Source: Cryphonectria parasitica EP155
Lineage: Eukaryota > Ascomycota > Sordariomycetes > Diaporthales > Cryphonectriaceae
Assembly (NCBI RefSeq): GCF_011745365.1
Contig: NW_024468910.1
Location: forward strand, 1,144,068 to 1,208,067
DNA length: 64,000 nucleotides
Reading direction: 5' to 3'
Part shown: in pieces, positions 1 to 12,244 of the stretch
Layout: the number at the start of each line of letters is the position of its first letter
Position numbering within the stretch: position 1 is the stretch's first letter
Program-made: the position numbers and the translations under genes
The notes under the pieces: model-generated
Seen by the model: only the letters and a program-made list of their open reading frames with translations
Told to the model about the DNA's origin: nothing
The model's database searches: none

Positions 1-199
1 CAGGGTCCATGATCAGGGATAGGGAACAGGGATAGAGACCATAGTCAGGAACCATGATCAGGGAAAAGAAACAGGGATAGCGACCATAGCCAGGATCCAT
101 AATCAGGGATAGGGAACAGGGATAGAGACCATAGTCAGGGTCCATGATCAGGGATAAGAAACAGGGATAGGGACCATAGTCAGGGTCCATGATCAGGGA
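1..199 (+). repeat. 45-bp minisatellite, about 4.4 copies
   Basis: Units begin at 1, 46, 91, 136 and 181. Each carries the core CAGGGTCCATGATCAGGGAT followed by a variant of AGGGAACAGGGATAGAGACC. The array runs off the left edge, so its full size is unknown. The reverse complement of the same unit forms a second array at 12028-12244. Confidence 0.93.
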
Positions 200-792
200 T
201 TGTGAACGACATTCTAAGTAATATTCAAAGAGGATATTATTTTCCAGTCTTAGAGATCATCAGACACAAGCCTGCTTGGATTATATCTAATTTTTTCTGC
301 AGATTTTCAGTAGGACAGAGGGGCTTGGGGTAGGCAAGAGAGAGCATATACATCTCTTACTTCTCCGAGAATGCTGCTGCTCATCAACCTGTCTTTTGCC
401 CCACCCTGACCAAATCATGAATCCTCCCTATCAATGTGTTTCCGTCGATCTATAGTACCTAGTGATGCCTGTGTTGCTTTTACTTGTTGTGATATATGAT
501 AGCTGCATAGGATGAAGTCATGAGATGCAATCAGTCATGATTCGTGAGCCAGACTGCTGATCACCCCATCACGACTTTATCCTGCTGACCGGCCGAGCTG
601 TTTCAGCTGCTTGAACGGTGCCAGGAACTGATCTACCGCTCTCTCAGCTGACATAGGATCAGCAACAGAAAAAGTTCCGCTGCGAGGGTCACATCAAATG
701 ACCCATGATGTGGGATTAGATCAAGAAAATACAGACATAGTTTGTAGAGCATCGAGAAGGCGAATTTTGTAGACATAAATTCCAGTATGTGA
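200..792. other. Intergenic, no gene seen
   Basis: Mixed-composition DNA without a convincing open frame, RNA gene or repeat. Confidence 0.5.
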
Positions 793-1300
793 CTAAGACT
801 CTTGATGTCCAATACACTCCCTCATAGGAGCAAAGGAGGTACCCTGGTCCCAATTGACCCATGTCCAGACCTCAATCTGAATGAAGTTTTCTCTCTCTCG
901 GACTAGGTGGTCGAGGAACCTGTAAATTCGTGCCCCAGGGATGCTTTCAACATCGTAGAATGGAAGACAGATATTTCCAGACAGATATCGGACATTACTA
1001 TCCTGACCAAATGGACCCTGACGGAAAGATGTAAATCCATCGAGATCCGCAGCACATGCATTTTCCCAGCTGAGTACAACATGGCTCAATCTGCACAGAT
1101 ACAAAGTATCCGATGGAACTCTGATGCTATTCACACATGACCAAACAGGCGTATAATGTACTAAAATCTGTTACCAGAGGTCTTGGTTTTTGAACTTGTA
1201 AGCACTCACCAGATGCATCCCATTCAATCATCACAGGTGGGCAAGGAAATGTCTCGTCAGAAGAAGGCGACTCCAAGGAATGTGCGCTCCTAGGATGCAT
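793..1300 (-). CDS. Hypothetical protein, paralogue of the 11008-11538 gene (two exons, junction unresolved)
   Basis: The main exon (1134 to 793) shares with the 11008-11538 gene the block LP-[FI]-YD-[VI]-x-SIPG-x-RI followed by [RK]FLD, and aligns with it over about 110 residues. A likely first exon starts at the ATG at 1300-1298 and ends near 1217 before a GGTGAGTG donor; it encodes a Ser/Glu-rich leader ending in a Trp-Asp-Ala-Ser motif. I could not find an acceptor that joins the two in frame, so the gene may be broken or have another exon. The family is unknown to me and no function is assigned. Base composition is ordinary and the main exon has no internal stop. Confidence 0.45.
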
Positions 1301-2149
1301 GTCGAATTAATGGATAGAGAATTCTAAAGTTTTCCTAGGTGAAAGTACGGAGAACAGCTTGAGGGCAAAGAAAATGCGGCATGGGAAGAATCAATTGTTG
1401 ATGTTTTATAGACTGAAGGCTCCTAAAACCCACCCCCCTCCCCCCGCTTTCATGCTAATTCCTGGCTTGCACCAAGTAATTTTTCTTTTGCAGACTTGGT
1501 GGTCCACCGGGATATCTCAGGTAAAGCAGCGGGAGATCATCTCCGCGATAGCTTCCAGCGATGAGACCATGCATGGTATTGGGGATGAGGAGTGAGGGAT
1601 GAAAGTCAAGGAAACATTGATTGGGCTTGTACTGTCTGCATTGCTACTTTTTTAATCTCTGACCAAGCTCATCATACCCTAAAGAATGCTAGTGCAGCAA
1701 TTTAGGTATCATTATATTTCAGCTCTCTCCTCAAGATTTGCTCTTCGATAGATTGAATCAAATGTGGCAGCAGATTTACTTTATACAGCATAGGAAAAGG
1801 TTCCAGAACAGGTTAAGACTCATCTAAGCTGGGATGCATAACCTGATGGAATATTGTATTTTTGTTTCTAATGTTTATTGAGTATGATACACTAATTATG
1901 CAGAGACTTGCTGGAATAAACCCTGATGATATCACTGATGCAAGATCAACAATGATCCTGTATCCTAGCCAGAGGAACCTTGAGCATATCTTGCCTGCAG
2001 CATTCAAAAGTGCACATATCAGCAGCTTACTTCTTGTATCAGAGCCTTCTTATTCAGCTATCATAAGTTACTGAATGATCGAAAATAACTTCTGATATCA
2101 GCTAATATTCAGTTATTATTGCATATATTTCATTTGCTATTATATTTGT
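1301..2149. other. Intergenic, no confident gene
   Basis: Short frames exist on both strands (for example 1813-2007 minus and 1862-2074 plus), but they overlap each other and have no recognisable motif. Confidence 0.4.
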
Positions 2150-2830
2150 TATTCAAGTCACTCTTATTATTCTGAAAATCTACACTAAGCAGCTACAATG
2201 CTTTCAACATAGCTACCAGTTGCTTTTCAGTATTTGCATATTATCTACATTAGCTGAATTCACTTTTTCCATCATTTCTTTAACTGCCAGCTTTGATATC
2301 ACATCTCAAACCCTTCTGATTCCCTCATATCTAAGTCTGAAGAGTATTACTATTCTATCTATTACTCTTTTCGAAGTATATATCTATTCTCTTCAAACTT
2401 ATAAAGATATTAATAATTGTACAGATTACAGACATTATATATAAGCTTATGATAACAATCGATACAATTATTCTCGCTTATTATAATCTTATTCTCAGCA
2501 CTATGCTCTTTTGAACAAGCATTGTTCTACAAGTGATATTTTTTATTATTGAAGATTAGCTGCTTATTCATCAGGGATATGAATATATTTAAGCTTTTTC
2601 AGCTATATCTCATTTTCAAAGTTTCCTTCTCAGCATCTTATATATAACGCGTCTTCGAAACAGGAAATATGCTGTAAAACTGTTATTATGAATACTGATA
2701 AGCTGTATTGCACTGGCTGTATCAGTCACAGTCTGCTTCAACACATTGCATACTCAATACCTTGTGCAGTGCATTCTGTGCTCATATATTCTAGTGGAAA
2801 AATATGTATAGTAGATTAGTTATAATATGT
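2150..2830 (+). pseudogene. RIP-degraded copy of the 13895-14655 membrane-protein gene
   Basis: This AT-rich stretch aligns with 14040-14650: both contain a frame reading close to LSLKSITIL-x-IT-[IL]-FEV, and both end in a region with TATTTTGGTGGAAAAA-like sequence (2793-2806 and 14614-14628). Differences are mainly C-to-T or G-to-A and introduce stops, as expected of RIP on a duplicated gene. The product would be hydrophobic with several helices. The better preserved copy is described separately; this one cannot be functional. Confidence 0.5.
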
Positions 2831-2999
2831 TTTATTAGCAGAAGGGATCTGGAGAATCTGATTTTGCTTTGGCTTTGAATGATATTTAATGTATATCAAG
2901 TTCTTCATAATTCAATCCACCCTATTATCCTAAAATTCCGTATCTGGTGTATTGGAGTTAGTGCTAGTATTGCTTGCTCTTTCTTTCTCCTGTAGAATA

Positions 3000-3895
3000 T
3001 CAATACTATTAGATCTGCAGCTAATAGCATGTTTAGAATGATGCAACTGCTCGAGTAATAAGTGTTAATTTCTTTCTAACAAAAGAATCAGAGATACTAA
3101 CTTTAACATAATGTTGAGTTGCTCTTGAAGCATCTTCTCACAGAAGCTAAGAACTGAGATTTCGATTAATTATATTATCAATATGCTTTTTCACTTTACC
3201 GAAAAGCATCTTATAGCCCTTCTCTAATAAGTACAAGCTGTTATCCAAAGTCTTCTCATAATTTGTTTCTATAAGATTCATAAAGAGATCAATCAAAATC
3301 ATATCAAGCTCTTCCTTCTAAAGCTTAGTATATACTTGCTTCTTACAATTCGCATATAACCGAGTTAATTCTTCAGTCCGAACTATGCTTCTGCTATAAG
3401 AAATATCCCATTGAAACTATATAGCTTCATACAATAAAGCTAATAGCATAAGCAAGATTGTCGGATTGTACAATCTCATAAGAGAATATTTGATAATAGC
3501 TTCAATATTCTTCTCAAACTCATCTAGAGATATATGCTGTTAATATTCTGAAATATGTGTATCATTAGCACCCGCGAAAAATATCTGCTTAGAGAAGACT
3601 TGGTTAGAAAAGATATCCCAGCATATAACTCAATAAAAGCAGAACAACTCACTTCGCTTGCAATTTCTCCAGATAAAGAAATTATCTCTGATATTGCTTG
3701 TAGTATTTGCAATATATTCCAGCTAATAAATCCTCGGTTAATAATATTGAGATAGTTATTAGTAACTAGAAATACATTAGTATTAAATAACCACAAATCA
3801 GATCTGCTTAACTTATTCTTTGTAATCCTATTATAGAAGCTAGTGCTGGGAGCATTATAGATCTGAGAATCCCCTAGTAGCAACAGCTGAAGCAA
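3000..3895 (-). pseudogene. RIP-degraded gene of unknown family
   Basis: Reading the minus strand, one frame is open from about 3895 to 3524 and stays coherent down to about 3050 if scattered TAG/TAA/TGA codons are taken as former CAG, TGG or CGA. It encodes a Leu/Ile-rich, probably helical protein with local motifs such as RTEELTRLY followed by CKKQ. I do not recognise the family. A shorter plus-strand frame (3555-3755) is taken as its shadow. Boundaries are approximate. Confidence 0.3.
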
Positions 3896-4559
3896 TAGTT
3901 TCTTTCAATATTTGTTAATCTGCAGCCTTGTTTATGTCTGCTGATAATGGAAAACTCACAGCTATAGATTTATCAGTGAAGTATGCTCTTGAACAGACAA
4001 TTACAGCCAGTATTGATGCAGTTGAATAGAATTTCAAATCGAGAATGAAATTGTCTTTAAGTAGAGTAAGTGAAGGCTTTTAATAGCTTGATCTCACCTC
4101 TACCAATTATTTGGTTTTGAACACAGCTAAGCGCTCAGCTGCCTTAGCTCTTATGCACATTAATATAGCAACTGATCAAAGTTTTTCACATCTTAGATAT
4201 GTTTAACTTGTTGGGACTAAGCAGTCTCCCGCCTTCAATGCAACAGCTCCTATGATGCTGTTTCAGCAATCCGCTGCTGACTGGAATATGAGTATTGTAT
4301 AGTAGAGTGATAGGAACAGGCCTTTTTGCATCACACCGCTATTCTTTATACTGGCAAATGATTACCTCTGAGCTATCAATAGTGCTACATAGCTAGTTTC
4401 TAATCTTACAAGTCTGATAACAGCTGAACAGAGACGAGTAGTTGATTCATAGTCTGCACTTTGTTGCAGTTGTTAACATTCCTTTTTTTGTCCAAATTAG
4501 GAAAAGATCTGTTGTATTCCTTGCATTGCTAGCTAAGTCAATTCAACAGTGGATATATT

Positions 4560-4861
4560 GTGGGTCTACTTAGGTTTTCAGCTTTCTGTTCAGCGGTTAA
4601 AGCTACTCGGTGTGTATTTAATCACTCACTTTCATTGTATAGCAGCAGAAAATTCTGCAGTTAATACCACACCCTTGTTCTGTTACAGCATGCTGGCTAG
4701 TGTACATGAGCTACATAGTACATCTAAATGCTCAACCCTAGTAATAGCCATCAAATCAATTGCGCAGTTAGAGCTACCTAGCGTGTATTTATCCACCAAG
4801 TTTTGTTCTGCTATAGCAGAAAATTCTGCGATTAATGCCACCTGGTGTGAGCCTAATTACT
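4560..4861. repeat. 171-bp tandem duplication
   Basis: The segments GTGTATTTA (4612 and 4783) and GCAGAAAATTCTGC (4645 and 4816) recur at exactly 171-bp spacing, with similar flanking sequence on both sides. The copies have diverged, partly by transitions. No gene is assigned. Confidence 0.6.
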
Positions 4862-5608
4862 GTGGCAAGGATGATCTGCTAGTGATGTTATAATTAAAGG
4901 AGTTGATACTGTGAGTCACTGAGAATAGCTAGCAATTTCAGCTAAATAGCAATATTAATTACAGCTTTGGATAACTCACGCTACACAAAACTGTCTCAAG
5001 GGAAAGACGATAGATATCAAAATATTCTAGATTGTGGCATGCTAGATATAAGTTTGAAATACTCACTTTCGAAAGCTCTGCCTCCCGTATGATTTGTTCT
5101 TATTACTGCAGCATGCTTGCCTGATTTCATTTTATCAGCTTTTAGCAACTATCAAGAAGGGAATATTGTTAAAATGTCCCAGAATGTGATACTCAGTTCT
5201 GATGCTGCGGATCAGTCTCTGCAACAACCTTCAACTTATAATTATCTGCTTCCCAATGAATCAGAGCTGAGGAGTTTCGATCAGTGGCCGCTAGAACCTA
5301 TGTATAGTCATATGAGATATGGTACGCAAGTGAGAGCGCCAACGTAAGTACAGAAAGACCTGTCTGAGAGTTTGATGCCGTGATCACGTCGCTCATTGCC
5401 ATCAAAACGCGTGACAGACCTCTGGAAAGACACCCGCTGCCGAAGGGAAGAACAGTCCAGCAAACACCATTCCCAGATTCTCCGCATCCTCCCGCAACCC
5501 TAGCCGAACAGACCCAGATATATTTCCCTACCACGGGATCAAATTCACCAGGTTTCGCAACTAAGCATAGGCGAGTTCTAAGAGCCTCGATAGTATATTC
5601 ATGATACA

Positions 5609-5935
5609 TCCTATCTGGAACAAATATATACTGACTCTCTTAAGGCTTGCAATAGCTGTTGGATGCTTAAAGCAAAATGCAATAAAGGCTAACCATGTAA
5701 GAATTGTTGGAAGAAAAATAGCACCTGCGAATACTCTGCTTCAGCTCGAAAGTAAGCTAATCAGCCCAATTATCGATGTTCGCTCTAACAATCAAACTCT
5801 TAAAGAAACGAATCCCATTACAAATAGAATAAATGAGATGTTGATGGAGCACAACAGAGTAATTATAGCGGCTATAGGAGAAGTGCGGTCTGAAATCCAT
5901 GATTTGTGGAATAACAGTCTAGGGAATGGATCATA
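5609..5935 (+). pseudogene. Zn2Cys6 (fungal binuclear zinc cluster) regulator, broken
   Basis: In the frame starting at 5645 the translation gives C-x2-C-x6-C-x5-C-x2-C-x6-C (5648-5728), the exact spacing of the fungal Gal4-type DNA-binding domain, with the usual Lys between Cys2 and Cys3 and Pro before Cys4. A TAA at 5690-5692 sits where a CAA would fit, i.e. one C-to-T change. Just after the cluster (5735-5745) the frame must shift. The next frame is open to 5935 and encodes a coiled-coil-like segment (ESKLISP... to EVRSEIHDL). Zn2Cys6 proteins bind CGG-type DNA sites as dimers; the order cluster, linker, coil fits such a regulator. No downstream regulatory domain is visible, so this is a remnant. 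Confidence 0.75.
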
Positions 5936-6568
5936 AGGCTCTGCGCAACGAGGACTGAGCAGTAACTCAAGCGCAAATGAAAATTGAGAGATTGCCCAAA
6001 CCTGTTATATAATATGGATAACTACACTCCAAAGACGTTCTTGCAACAGGGGAAAATGAAATATATACTATCTGCTATAAGGATCAAGCAATATAGCAAC
6101 CTTTTCTTCCGCAATTTTTCCGACCCTGACTCCCCGTGGCTAATGATATAGCCAATCAGAGTCACAAAGCACCCAAGTCTATCTCCATTCATCGCCAGCC
6201 AAAGCTTTCGCAAGATTTCAAGCTGGATAAGCGCAGAACCACGGAAAGTAAGCACAGTTCATCAGTCATGGAAGCAATGCCTATGCTTCCAAGATTTCAG
6301 ATCGATTCGTTAGAAATGCCCGAGCGCACTGGCGCAAATCTGATCAGGCTAATGATTCTCAATACAAGTGTATATGCAGAGCTGAGGATAGATGCGCTGA
6401 GGGCTGCCTCAACCGCATTACGTAGTATGAGTGTCATGATACGAATTGCAATGTTGGAAAGAAACAATGCAAGAATCGTGCCTTCCAGAATGAATAAAGT
6501 GGAAGTCATGAAGACTCCAGATCGTGGTTACGGCATCCAGTAAACAATCTTTTGAGCCGGGCCAGCTT
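5936..6568. other. Unassigned stretch
   Basis: It contains a 135-codon plus-strand frame (6136-6543) and an overlapping minus-strand frame (6297-6509), neither with a motif I recognise. It could be the decayed 3' part of the zinc-cluster gene or the 3' UTR of the RRM gene. Confidence 0.35.
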
Positions 6569-7728
6569 TTACTGGAGTATAATGCTGGTGCTGGTGCTAG
6601 TCTTCTGGGAATTGACTGTCTCCTTCCACTCGTCCCGATGCGGATTGGGATAATAGTGTTGCCGGACCTTTCGTGGTGCTCCTACAGCAGCAGTAGCCGC
6701 AGCAGCAGAAGCAAGAGGAGAAGGACCGTGGTGATGCTCGGCACTGCTGTAAATCGTCTCGCCCTCCACCTGCAGCTTTCGGCCCCTAAACACGAACCCG
6801 TTGAGAAGCATCACCATACGCTTGGCCAGTTCGGCAGTTTGGAAATGGACAAAGGCCAGGCCGCGTGGCTTGCCTTCCCTGGAAAGGGGGATGCGGATCT
6901 CGCTGATGAAGCTAGCCTCAGACCCTATCAGATTTAGTACTGCCTCGCGGGTCTGGCTCTCTGTGGCGCGGCTGGAAAGATTGCGTATCTGGATGCCTCG
7001 CTGTTCTGTATAGATGACGCCACGCTCTGGGGTCTTACTAGTATCCATAGCTGCCATCTGGCTGTTTTGCATTGCTACCGCCTGCGATCCATACTTGCTG
7101 TAGGGCTCATGCGCCGCATATAAGGTGCCTGGATTATATCGTTGCGTGGCGTCCAGGATGCTGCCGGCATAGGCTAGGATAGGTGCTGAGACTTGCCCAG
7201 GCTTTTCAGGGGCCGCGAACATGGTACAATAGTTCCTGCCGTCGAGCCGTCCGCTCGATGCCGCCTTTGATTTGCAGGCCTCAAGGCCTCGCACCAGGAT
7301 TGGGCTGTTTGCGTTCTTGCCTTCCGCAATAATTGCCCTGCCGTTGAATTCAGTACCGTTGAGATGTCCTGTGGTCCAAACTATCATATCAGCACGAGAC
7401 TTGATATATCAGTATACAACATATGATGGGTACTATCGTCGTACTGAAAGCTGTCTCAAAGTTCTTACGGCCCTTGAGCCTCACCCAGCCCGACGTGCTC
7501 TTCCGGAAGAACTCCACATGGTCTACCTCGCAGCCCTGTCGGACGAAGTCTTTGATCTGCTGCCATGATGTGTTGAACGGGAGCTGCAGGCCGCGCCAGT
7601 CAGTGGGTGAAATTCTTCTCCAGAAGCTGGGTATAGGTTCTCACATTCGAAATAGGAATATAATAGACACCCGTTTGGTTCCCTGGTAGGGCCATATCCT
7701 TAAGCATTTCATGGTCAGAGGCTACCAT
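6569..7728 (-). CDS. RNA-binding protein with two RRM domains (three exons)
   Basis: Exons are 7728-7645, 7583-7445 and 7368-6569. Introns are 7644-7584 (GTGAGA to CAG, branch CTGAC) and 7444-7369 (GTACGA to CAG, branch CTGAT). Phases agree, giving 340 residues from the ATG at 7728. RRM1 is restored only after splicing: the RNP2-like YYIPISNLPF spans intron 1, and the RNP1-like region is SGWVRLKG, less aromatic than consensus. RRM2 has RNP2 IQIRNLS and RNP1 RGLAFVHF. An Ala-rich stretch and a polar tail follow. Layout recalls fungal Gbp2/Hrb1- or hnRNP-like mRNA-binding proteins, so a role in nuclear mRNA processing or export is an inference. An in-frame TGA lies just 5' of this ATG (7743-7741), so a longer protein would need another 5' exon. 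It is the best preserved, most GC-rich gene of the first 15 kb. Confidence 0.85.
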
Positions 7729-8661
7729 ATTCTTGTTGCCTCAGGAATACCACACAAGCTGGGCAATACAGGTGACAAGAGGAGGAAAGATATTTGTTCT
7801 TCCCTATAATTATGAGAGGAGATACAGGGGAGGAAAGGGGGACACGAGGACTCATCTGCCCAAGATATTTAAGTGAAGGGGCATCACGCCAAGTTTAAGA
7901 GACGGCATGCCGTCGCGCTCCCTCCCTCCCCTCCTCTCCGGACCAGCAAGGAACCCCGCGCATGCAAACACGCCAGCTCTGCCCGCGCTATTGCACATGG
8001 TCAAGTAAAGTAGAAGTAGTGGGGATGATGGGTGTATATGTAGTACCATTGCTGTACTATATAATGATGTCTCGAGTACTGTATACTCATTCCTCAGGCA
8101 ATATGCCTAAGAGAAGAAAGTATTACAATACAATAGCATACACATAAATATACATAGCGCAGTACACACATCATAGCAGGAACACCTTGTGATGATACCG
8201 AGTAGTATGTATGTACGAAGTACTTTGACAGGAAAGAAAGGAGAGGAGTACTATTATCAATAGGGCTATGCAGACGAAGCAGGTACTGAGCAGGGAGTCC
8301 CTTGCAGTAGATATTAGCTTATACTTGGATATGAATCCCAGTGGCGCATCCTATACCTTTCTCCGCCTCTGCGCCGGAAGTATCGTTGTCGATCCCGCTG
8401 CAGGACGTCTCAGCGCCCTAGGTGCTTAACTAGAAATTGTCGTTTCCGCGCATGTTGTGACAACAGCTTGTAACATTGTTTCCAAAGTCATCTGGTCAAA
8501 AGTGATGAATTCCTTTTCTATGAAACACCCTTTACTTACTATTCTGGTTCACAAGATTCACATGTCCATCCCAGTTTCTACTGACCTATTATTCTCTCCC
8601 CCGTCCCTCCCTCTCACTTACTCATCGCTTTTTCCTCAGGCCGCCAGCATCATCTCATATG
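7729..8661. other. Intergenic, no gene seen
   Basis: Probably the 5' region of the RRM gene at its left end; polypyrimidine tracts occur at 7917-7940 and 8595-8625. Short frames have no supporting motif. Confidence 0.45.
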
Positions 8662-9931
8662 TCAAACGACAATTGGAAATCGGTCCATTGTTCTGTTATC
8701 CTCGTGAGCACGCTCTGAAATTCTTGGTATTCCCGAGCGATCCATTGTGACCATCGGACCCGGCAAACACAGCCTATCGGTTTCCACCATATGTGGCTGG
8801 GCCAGAGCCATCGCTCGATCGATTGTCATATTCACATGCGATGCTTCAACGAAGTCGCCCAATCGTAGAAGGTTCTGTGACTTGTAATGGACGAGTCGAA
8901 TAGGAAGGGTTTCGAGCCGAACTATTCTGTATGAAAATTCATCATTGACAAGCTTCATGTTCGGGTTGAGTCTTCGACCTTCTTGAGGACTATGATTTCG
9001 GCTGCCCTCGGAGATTTTGAGCGAAAAAGTCGAGAGCGGCAACAGAGAGTAACATCGTGTACAGAAACATACGTCCCCATCAGACGAAACTTGTTGAGAT
9101 GTCTGGAGATAAATATCAATTTCAAACATGATGCGATAAATGCCAACACCTCTGACAGAGACCTGATTTCCAGCAGGCCAGAAGGCTTGCCCAAGGATCC
9201 GGAGGTAGGTAAGGAACCTCAACTTCTCCAATTGTCTGACAGTCTGGAACATTCTGCAATACAACTTAGTAATCATTAGACCTCGTGATAGCAAAATATT
9301 AGAGTAACATACACTCTCTCCTGTAATCTCTTCAGAGTTCAGTGATAATCCATTCTCTGTGGGAGACTGCTTGGCCATAGGATCAATGTATGTGTTGTCT
9401 GTGTTGAAGGTGTTGTCTGTGTGTTGTCTGAAAGAGGAGACTGAAAGGTTGAGCCATCGTTGTAAGTGTTGTCTCTGTCTGTAGGAGCCTGCGACGTCGA
9501 GAGACAGCTCACAATGTAGGAAGCATTGTCCAAAGTCTCAACATGGATATGGAGAAGAAATCGGAGGTTCGGATGGAAAATCAAGTTGCACTTGAGTCGC
9601 AGTTATCAGGCTATCCTATAGAATCCTGGCTTTTCCAGATGCTTGACCGTGCATATCGGCGGAGGTAGTTGTGTCGTGCAGGGCTAATGTCTTCCCCTGA
9701 AATTCGAGGTAGCAATTTTTCACGGTTCTGTCCAAAGCTGGCAATTTGAAATCGCATTCTTCTGTTGTCCCAAAAACGTATTTTGAAAGAAGACCATCAG
9801 TCAAATTTATAGGAAGAGAGGGAGGATGCGTTTTGGGCAGTCGACGAAGCCAGCAGTTCCGCTGGATAACAGCCTTGGCAATTGGCAGTGATATGAGCGA
9901 TGATAAAGACTGGGCACTCTTGAGATGACAT
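8662..9931 (-). pseudogene. FHA-domain protein gene, frameshifted
   Basis: On the minus strand the frame around 9800-9610 gives KYVFGTTEECDFKLP, matching the start of a forkhead-associated (FHA) phosphothreonine-binding domain (FGR-x-x-x-CD-x-x-LP type), followed by a plausible beta-strand pattern. Two frames compete upstream: one from the ATG at 9931 stops before the FHA block, the other runs through it. A stop follows at about 9616; further coherent frames at 9584-9339 and 9378-8662 probably belong to the same gene after introns or frameshifts. One contains AAEIIVLKKVE, possibly a kinase-like beta strand, but no catalytic loop was found. I call a decayed FHA gene; an FHA-kinase is only a guess. 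Confidence 0.45.
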
Positions 9932-9978
9932 GGTAATGAGTTCTGCCTGAGAAAGTTAAAATAACTTCTCATGCGCAT

Positions 9979-11007
9979 TTAATTACAACCAAGCTGATTT
10001 CGTGTGATTGTGGCAATCTGGATCAACATACTGATGGTACGATATAGCTTGCCTGGAACTAGCTTAATTTATTGCCTATATGATCTTCGTCTCACTTCCT
10101 AGAAATTTCTACATGCAGGTCCGGTCTGGTGATGATGCAGGCGAATGAAGATGCGCTGGCTGCGTATGCTACAAGCAATCAGGGCCCATCTGTGCAGATA
10201 GATCAGGTTACAATTCTTCTTGAGTTTTCTCTGTCTTGAGTCTTGTAGATGCTTCCCTTCGAATTGTTATGCGTTTTGCAACCAGTTTCTCAGTTTTCTC
10301 ATTGTCCTCTTTGCCGACTTCCAAGTCCACTTTATTGTATGAGTTCTCCTATAGCCTAAATGCGAATCGTGTTGCGGAGGCTGTAACATCTGCCGAACTC
10401 GTCGTTGGAGCCGGGGGCTCGAAAATTCCTTCTGCGACGGCATTTCTGAGAATGATATTTTTATCTGACGAAACTAGTCAGACAACAAGTTTTCTCATGG
10501 AAATGATGTCTGATTACCTTACGGAGGCTCTTAGTAATGAATTGATATGAGGCTGAAGCAAATTGTGACATCCAAGGGAGAAATGCTTGATATAACGAGG
10601 TTGCGTACTGATATAATTTCCATAGTAGAGAGGAGACTCGGGTTGTGAGCTTAATAAATTGAGAAACATTGCTCAAGATGTTTGCGATATTTAGCTGTTG
10701 CAAGATATATGCAGCACGCGCGGGCAGTGAAAGGAGGAGAGGGGAGAGTACACGTTACATGTGCAAAGGTTAGTGAGTCACTTGCATGTGCATGCTGGAC
10801 ATCTACTTGGCCCACAGCTTTTTCTGTGGACAAACTTAGCTAGCTGGCCTTCTGCCGTCTTTTTTACACCATCTGCTTTCTCTTACTCAGAACTTTTCCA
10901 CGTAAGAGATATTTGCTTCTACAGAGATCTCGGAAAGGAAAGTAGATTAAATATGACTGAACCAGTATAGCTATTTCCAATTGCAAATAACTCCGACTAA
11001 ATTAGGT
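9979..11007. other. No confident gene
   Basis: The longest frame (10236-10550 plus, 104 codons) is Ser/Leu-rich without a recognisable domain and overlaps minus-strand frames. Nothing here can be supported as coding. Confidence 0.35.
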
Positions 11008-11538
11008 TCAATTTTCATGTAATTCTATACAAAACTTAATAGAATTATACTTGGAAACCTGATCAACGCATACAACTGTTCTAACTTCCATCACCACCAT
11101 GAGTTCTTTGCCCCAGTATACCTGATCTAGGAATTTACAAATGCGCTGGCCTGGAATACTATCGATATCGTAGATAGGAAGACGAGTGCTAGGATTCACT
11201 TTCCGGATTTTCTCTTCGCGGTAGTTGTAGAAAAATTTCAGAGCTTCGGACAGATTCAAGGTCAGTGCTTGATGGAAGCGGCATACTACAGGTCGCAACT
11301 TGAGCTCATGGGCCAGCGTGCCATCGGAAAATTTGACAATTTTTTCGACTGTCCAGATGGGAAGATAGACTGATATCATCAGCAAACAGCTTAGTATCTT
11401 GAGGATTAATAACAACTCACGCAATTCATTCCAAGAAACATCCCAGAAATTCTCCACATCGGATACCTCTGTCGCATTTTGAGGAGACAACCTATCCCAC
11501 GGAATATCCCACAAATCCTCACCCTTAGATGACCCCAT
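11008..11538 (-). CDS. Hypothetical protein, 159 residues, two exons
   Basis: Exon 1 is 11538-11421 and exon 2 is 11369-11008. The 51-bp intron has donor GTGAGT, branch CTGATGA and acceptor ATCAG, interrupts a codon after its first base, and removal leaves 480 nt, an exact reading frame. Without splicing a hydrophobic insert would sit mid-protein, so splicing is the better model. The product has an acidic Trp-rich N-terminus and the block RLPIYDIDSIPGQRI with KFLDQ, shared with the 793-1300 gene. No signal peptide or membrane segment remains after splicing. The family is unknown to me. It appears intact and not RIP-affected. Confidence 0.65.
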   Translation of the reverse strand: MGSSKGEDLWDIPWDRLSPQNATEVSDVENFWDVSWNELRELLLILKILSCLLMISVYLPIWTVEKIVKFSDGTLAHELKLRPVVCRFHQALTLNLSEALKFFYNYREEKIRKVNPSTRLPIYDIDSIPGQRICKFLDQVYWGKELMVVMEVRTVVCVDQVSKYNSIKFCIELHEN

Positions 11539-12027
11539 GTCGTCTTGGGTGAGGACTAGAGAAGGTGTTCAGCTAAACAGTGTACGCAGCTCCGACGATT
11601 GTTGATTCCATGTCCGTTCCGTATTGAGCCAAAAGGTAGGAGAGCTTGGAGTCTCCTGCTTAGTAGAGGAGCTGGACATTTTGTTGTAAGTCATGAGAGA
11701 AGCTTGGGAAGTAAAGAGTTAAAATCAACAGGAAGACAGGAAGAGTAACATTCTTTTATACTTGAATTGAAATTATTGCTCACGGTTTATGCATCAACAT
11801 CTCGCTATACCAGTCACGACCTAATATAAACCTCCCTTTTCCTCCCTTGGTACCTTTTTTCCCTTGTTGATTTGGCTGCTTTGACAGTCCTATGCAACAT
11901 AAATCTAGAGTTTACCCAATCGCGAGCTTTAAACAGGAGATTTATCTAAGTACAGGGGTAACAATACATACCATGTACCATTGCTGGAAGCTATCCATGG
12001 TAGTTACCATACCTGGATGCCATATAC
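11539..12027. other. Upstream region of the 11008-11538 gene
   Basis: No gene seen. The stretch around 11760-11880 is pyrimidine-rich (CCTCCCTTTTCCTCCC), as in fungal promoters. Confidence 0.4.
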
Positions 12028-12244
12028 TGTTCCTCATCCCTGATCATGGTCCCTGACTATGGTTCCTATCCCTGTTCCTCATCCCTGATCATGGACCCTC
12101 GCTATCCCTGTTCCTCATCCCTGATCATGGTTCCTGACCATGGTTCCTATCCCTGTTCCCTATCCCTGATCATGGACCCTGACTATGGTCCCTATCCCTA
12201 TTTCTTATCCCTGATTATGGTTCCTGACTATGGTCCCTATCCCT
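12028..12244 (-). repeat. 45-bp minisatellite, inverted copy of the array at 1-199
   Basis: About five units starting at 12028, 12073 (shortened to 36 bp), 12109, 12154 and 12199, built on TGTTCCTCATCCCTGATCAT and variants of GGTCCCTGACTATGG. It is the reverse complement of the unit at the left window edge. Open frames across it are repeat artefacts. Confidence 0.93.
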
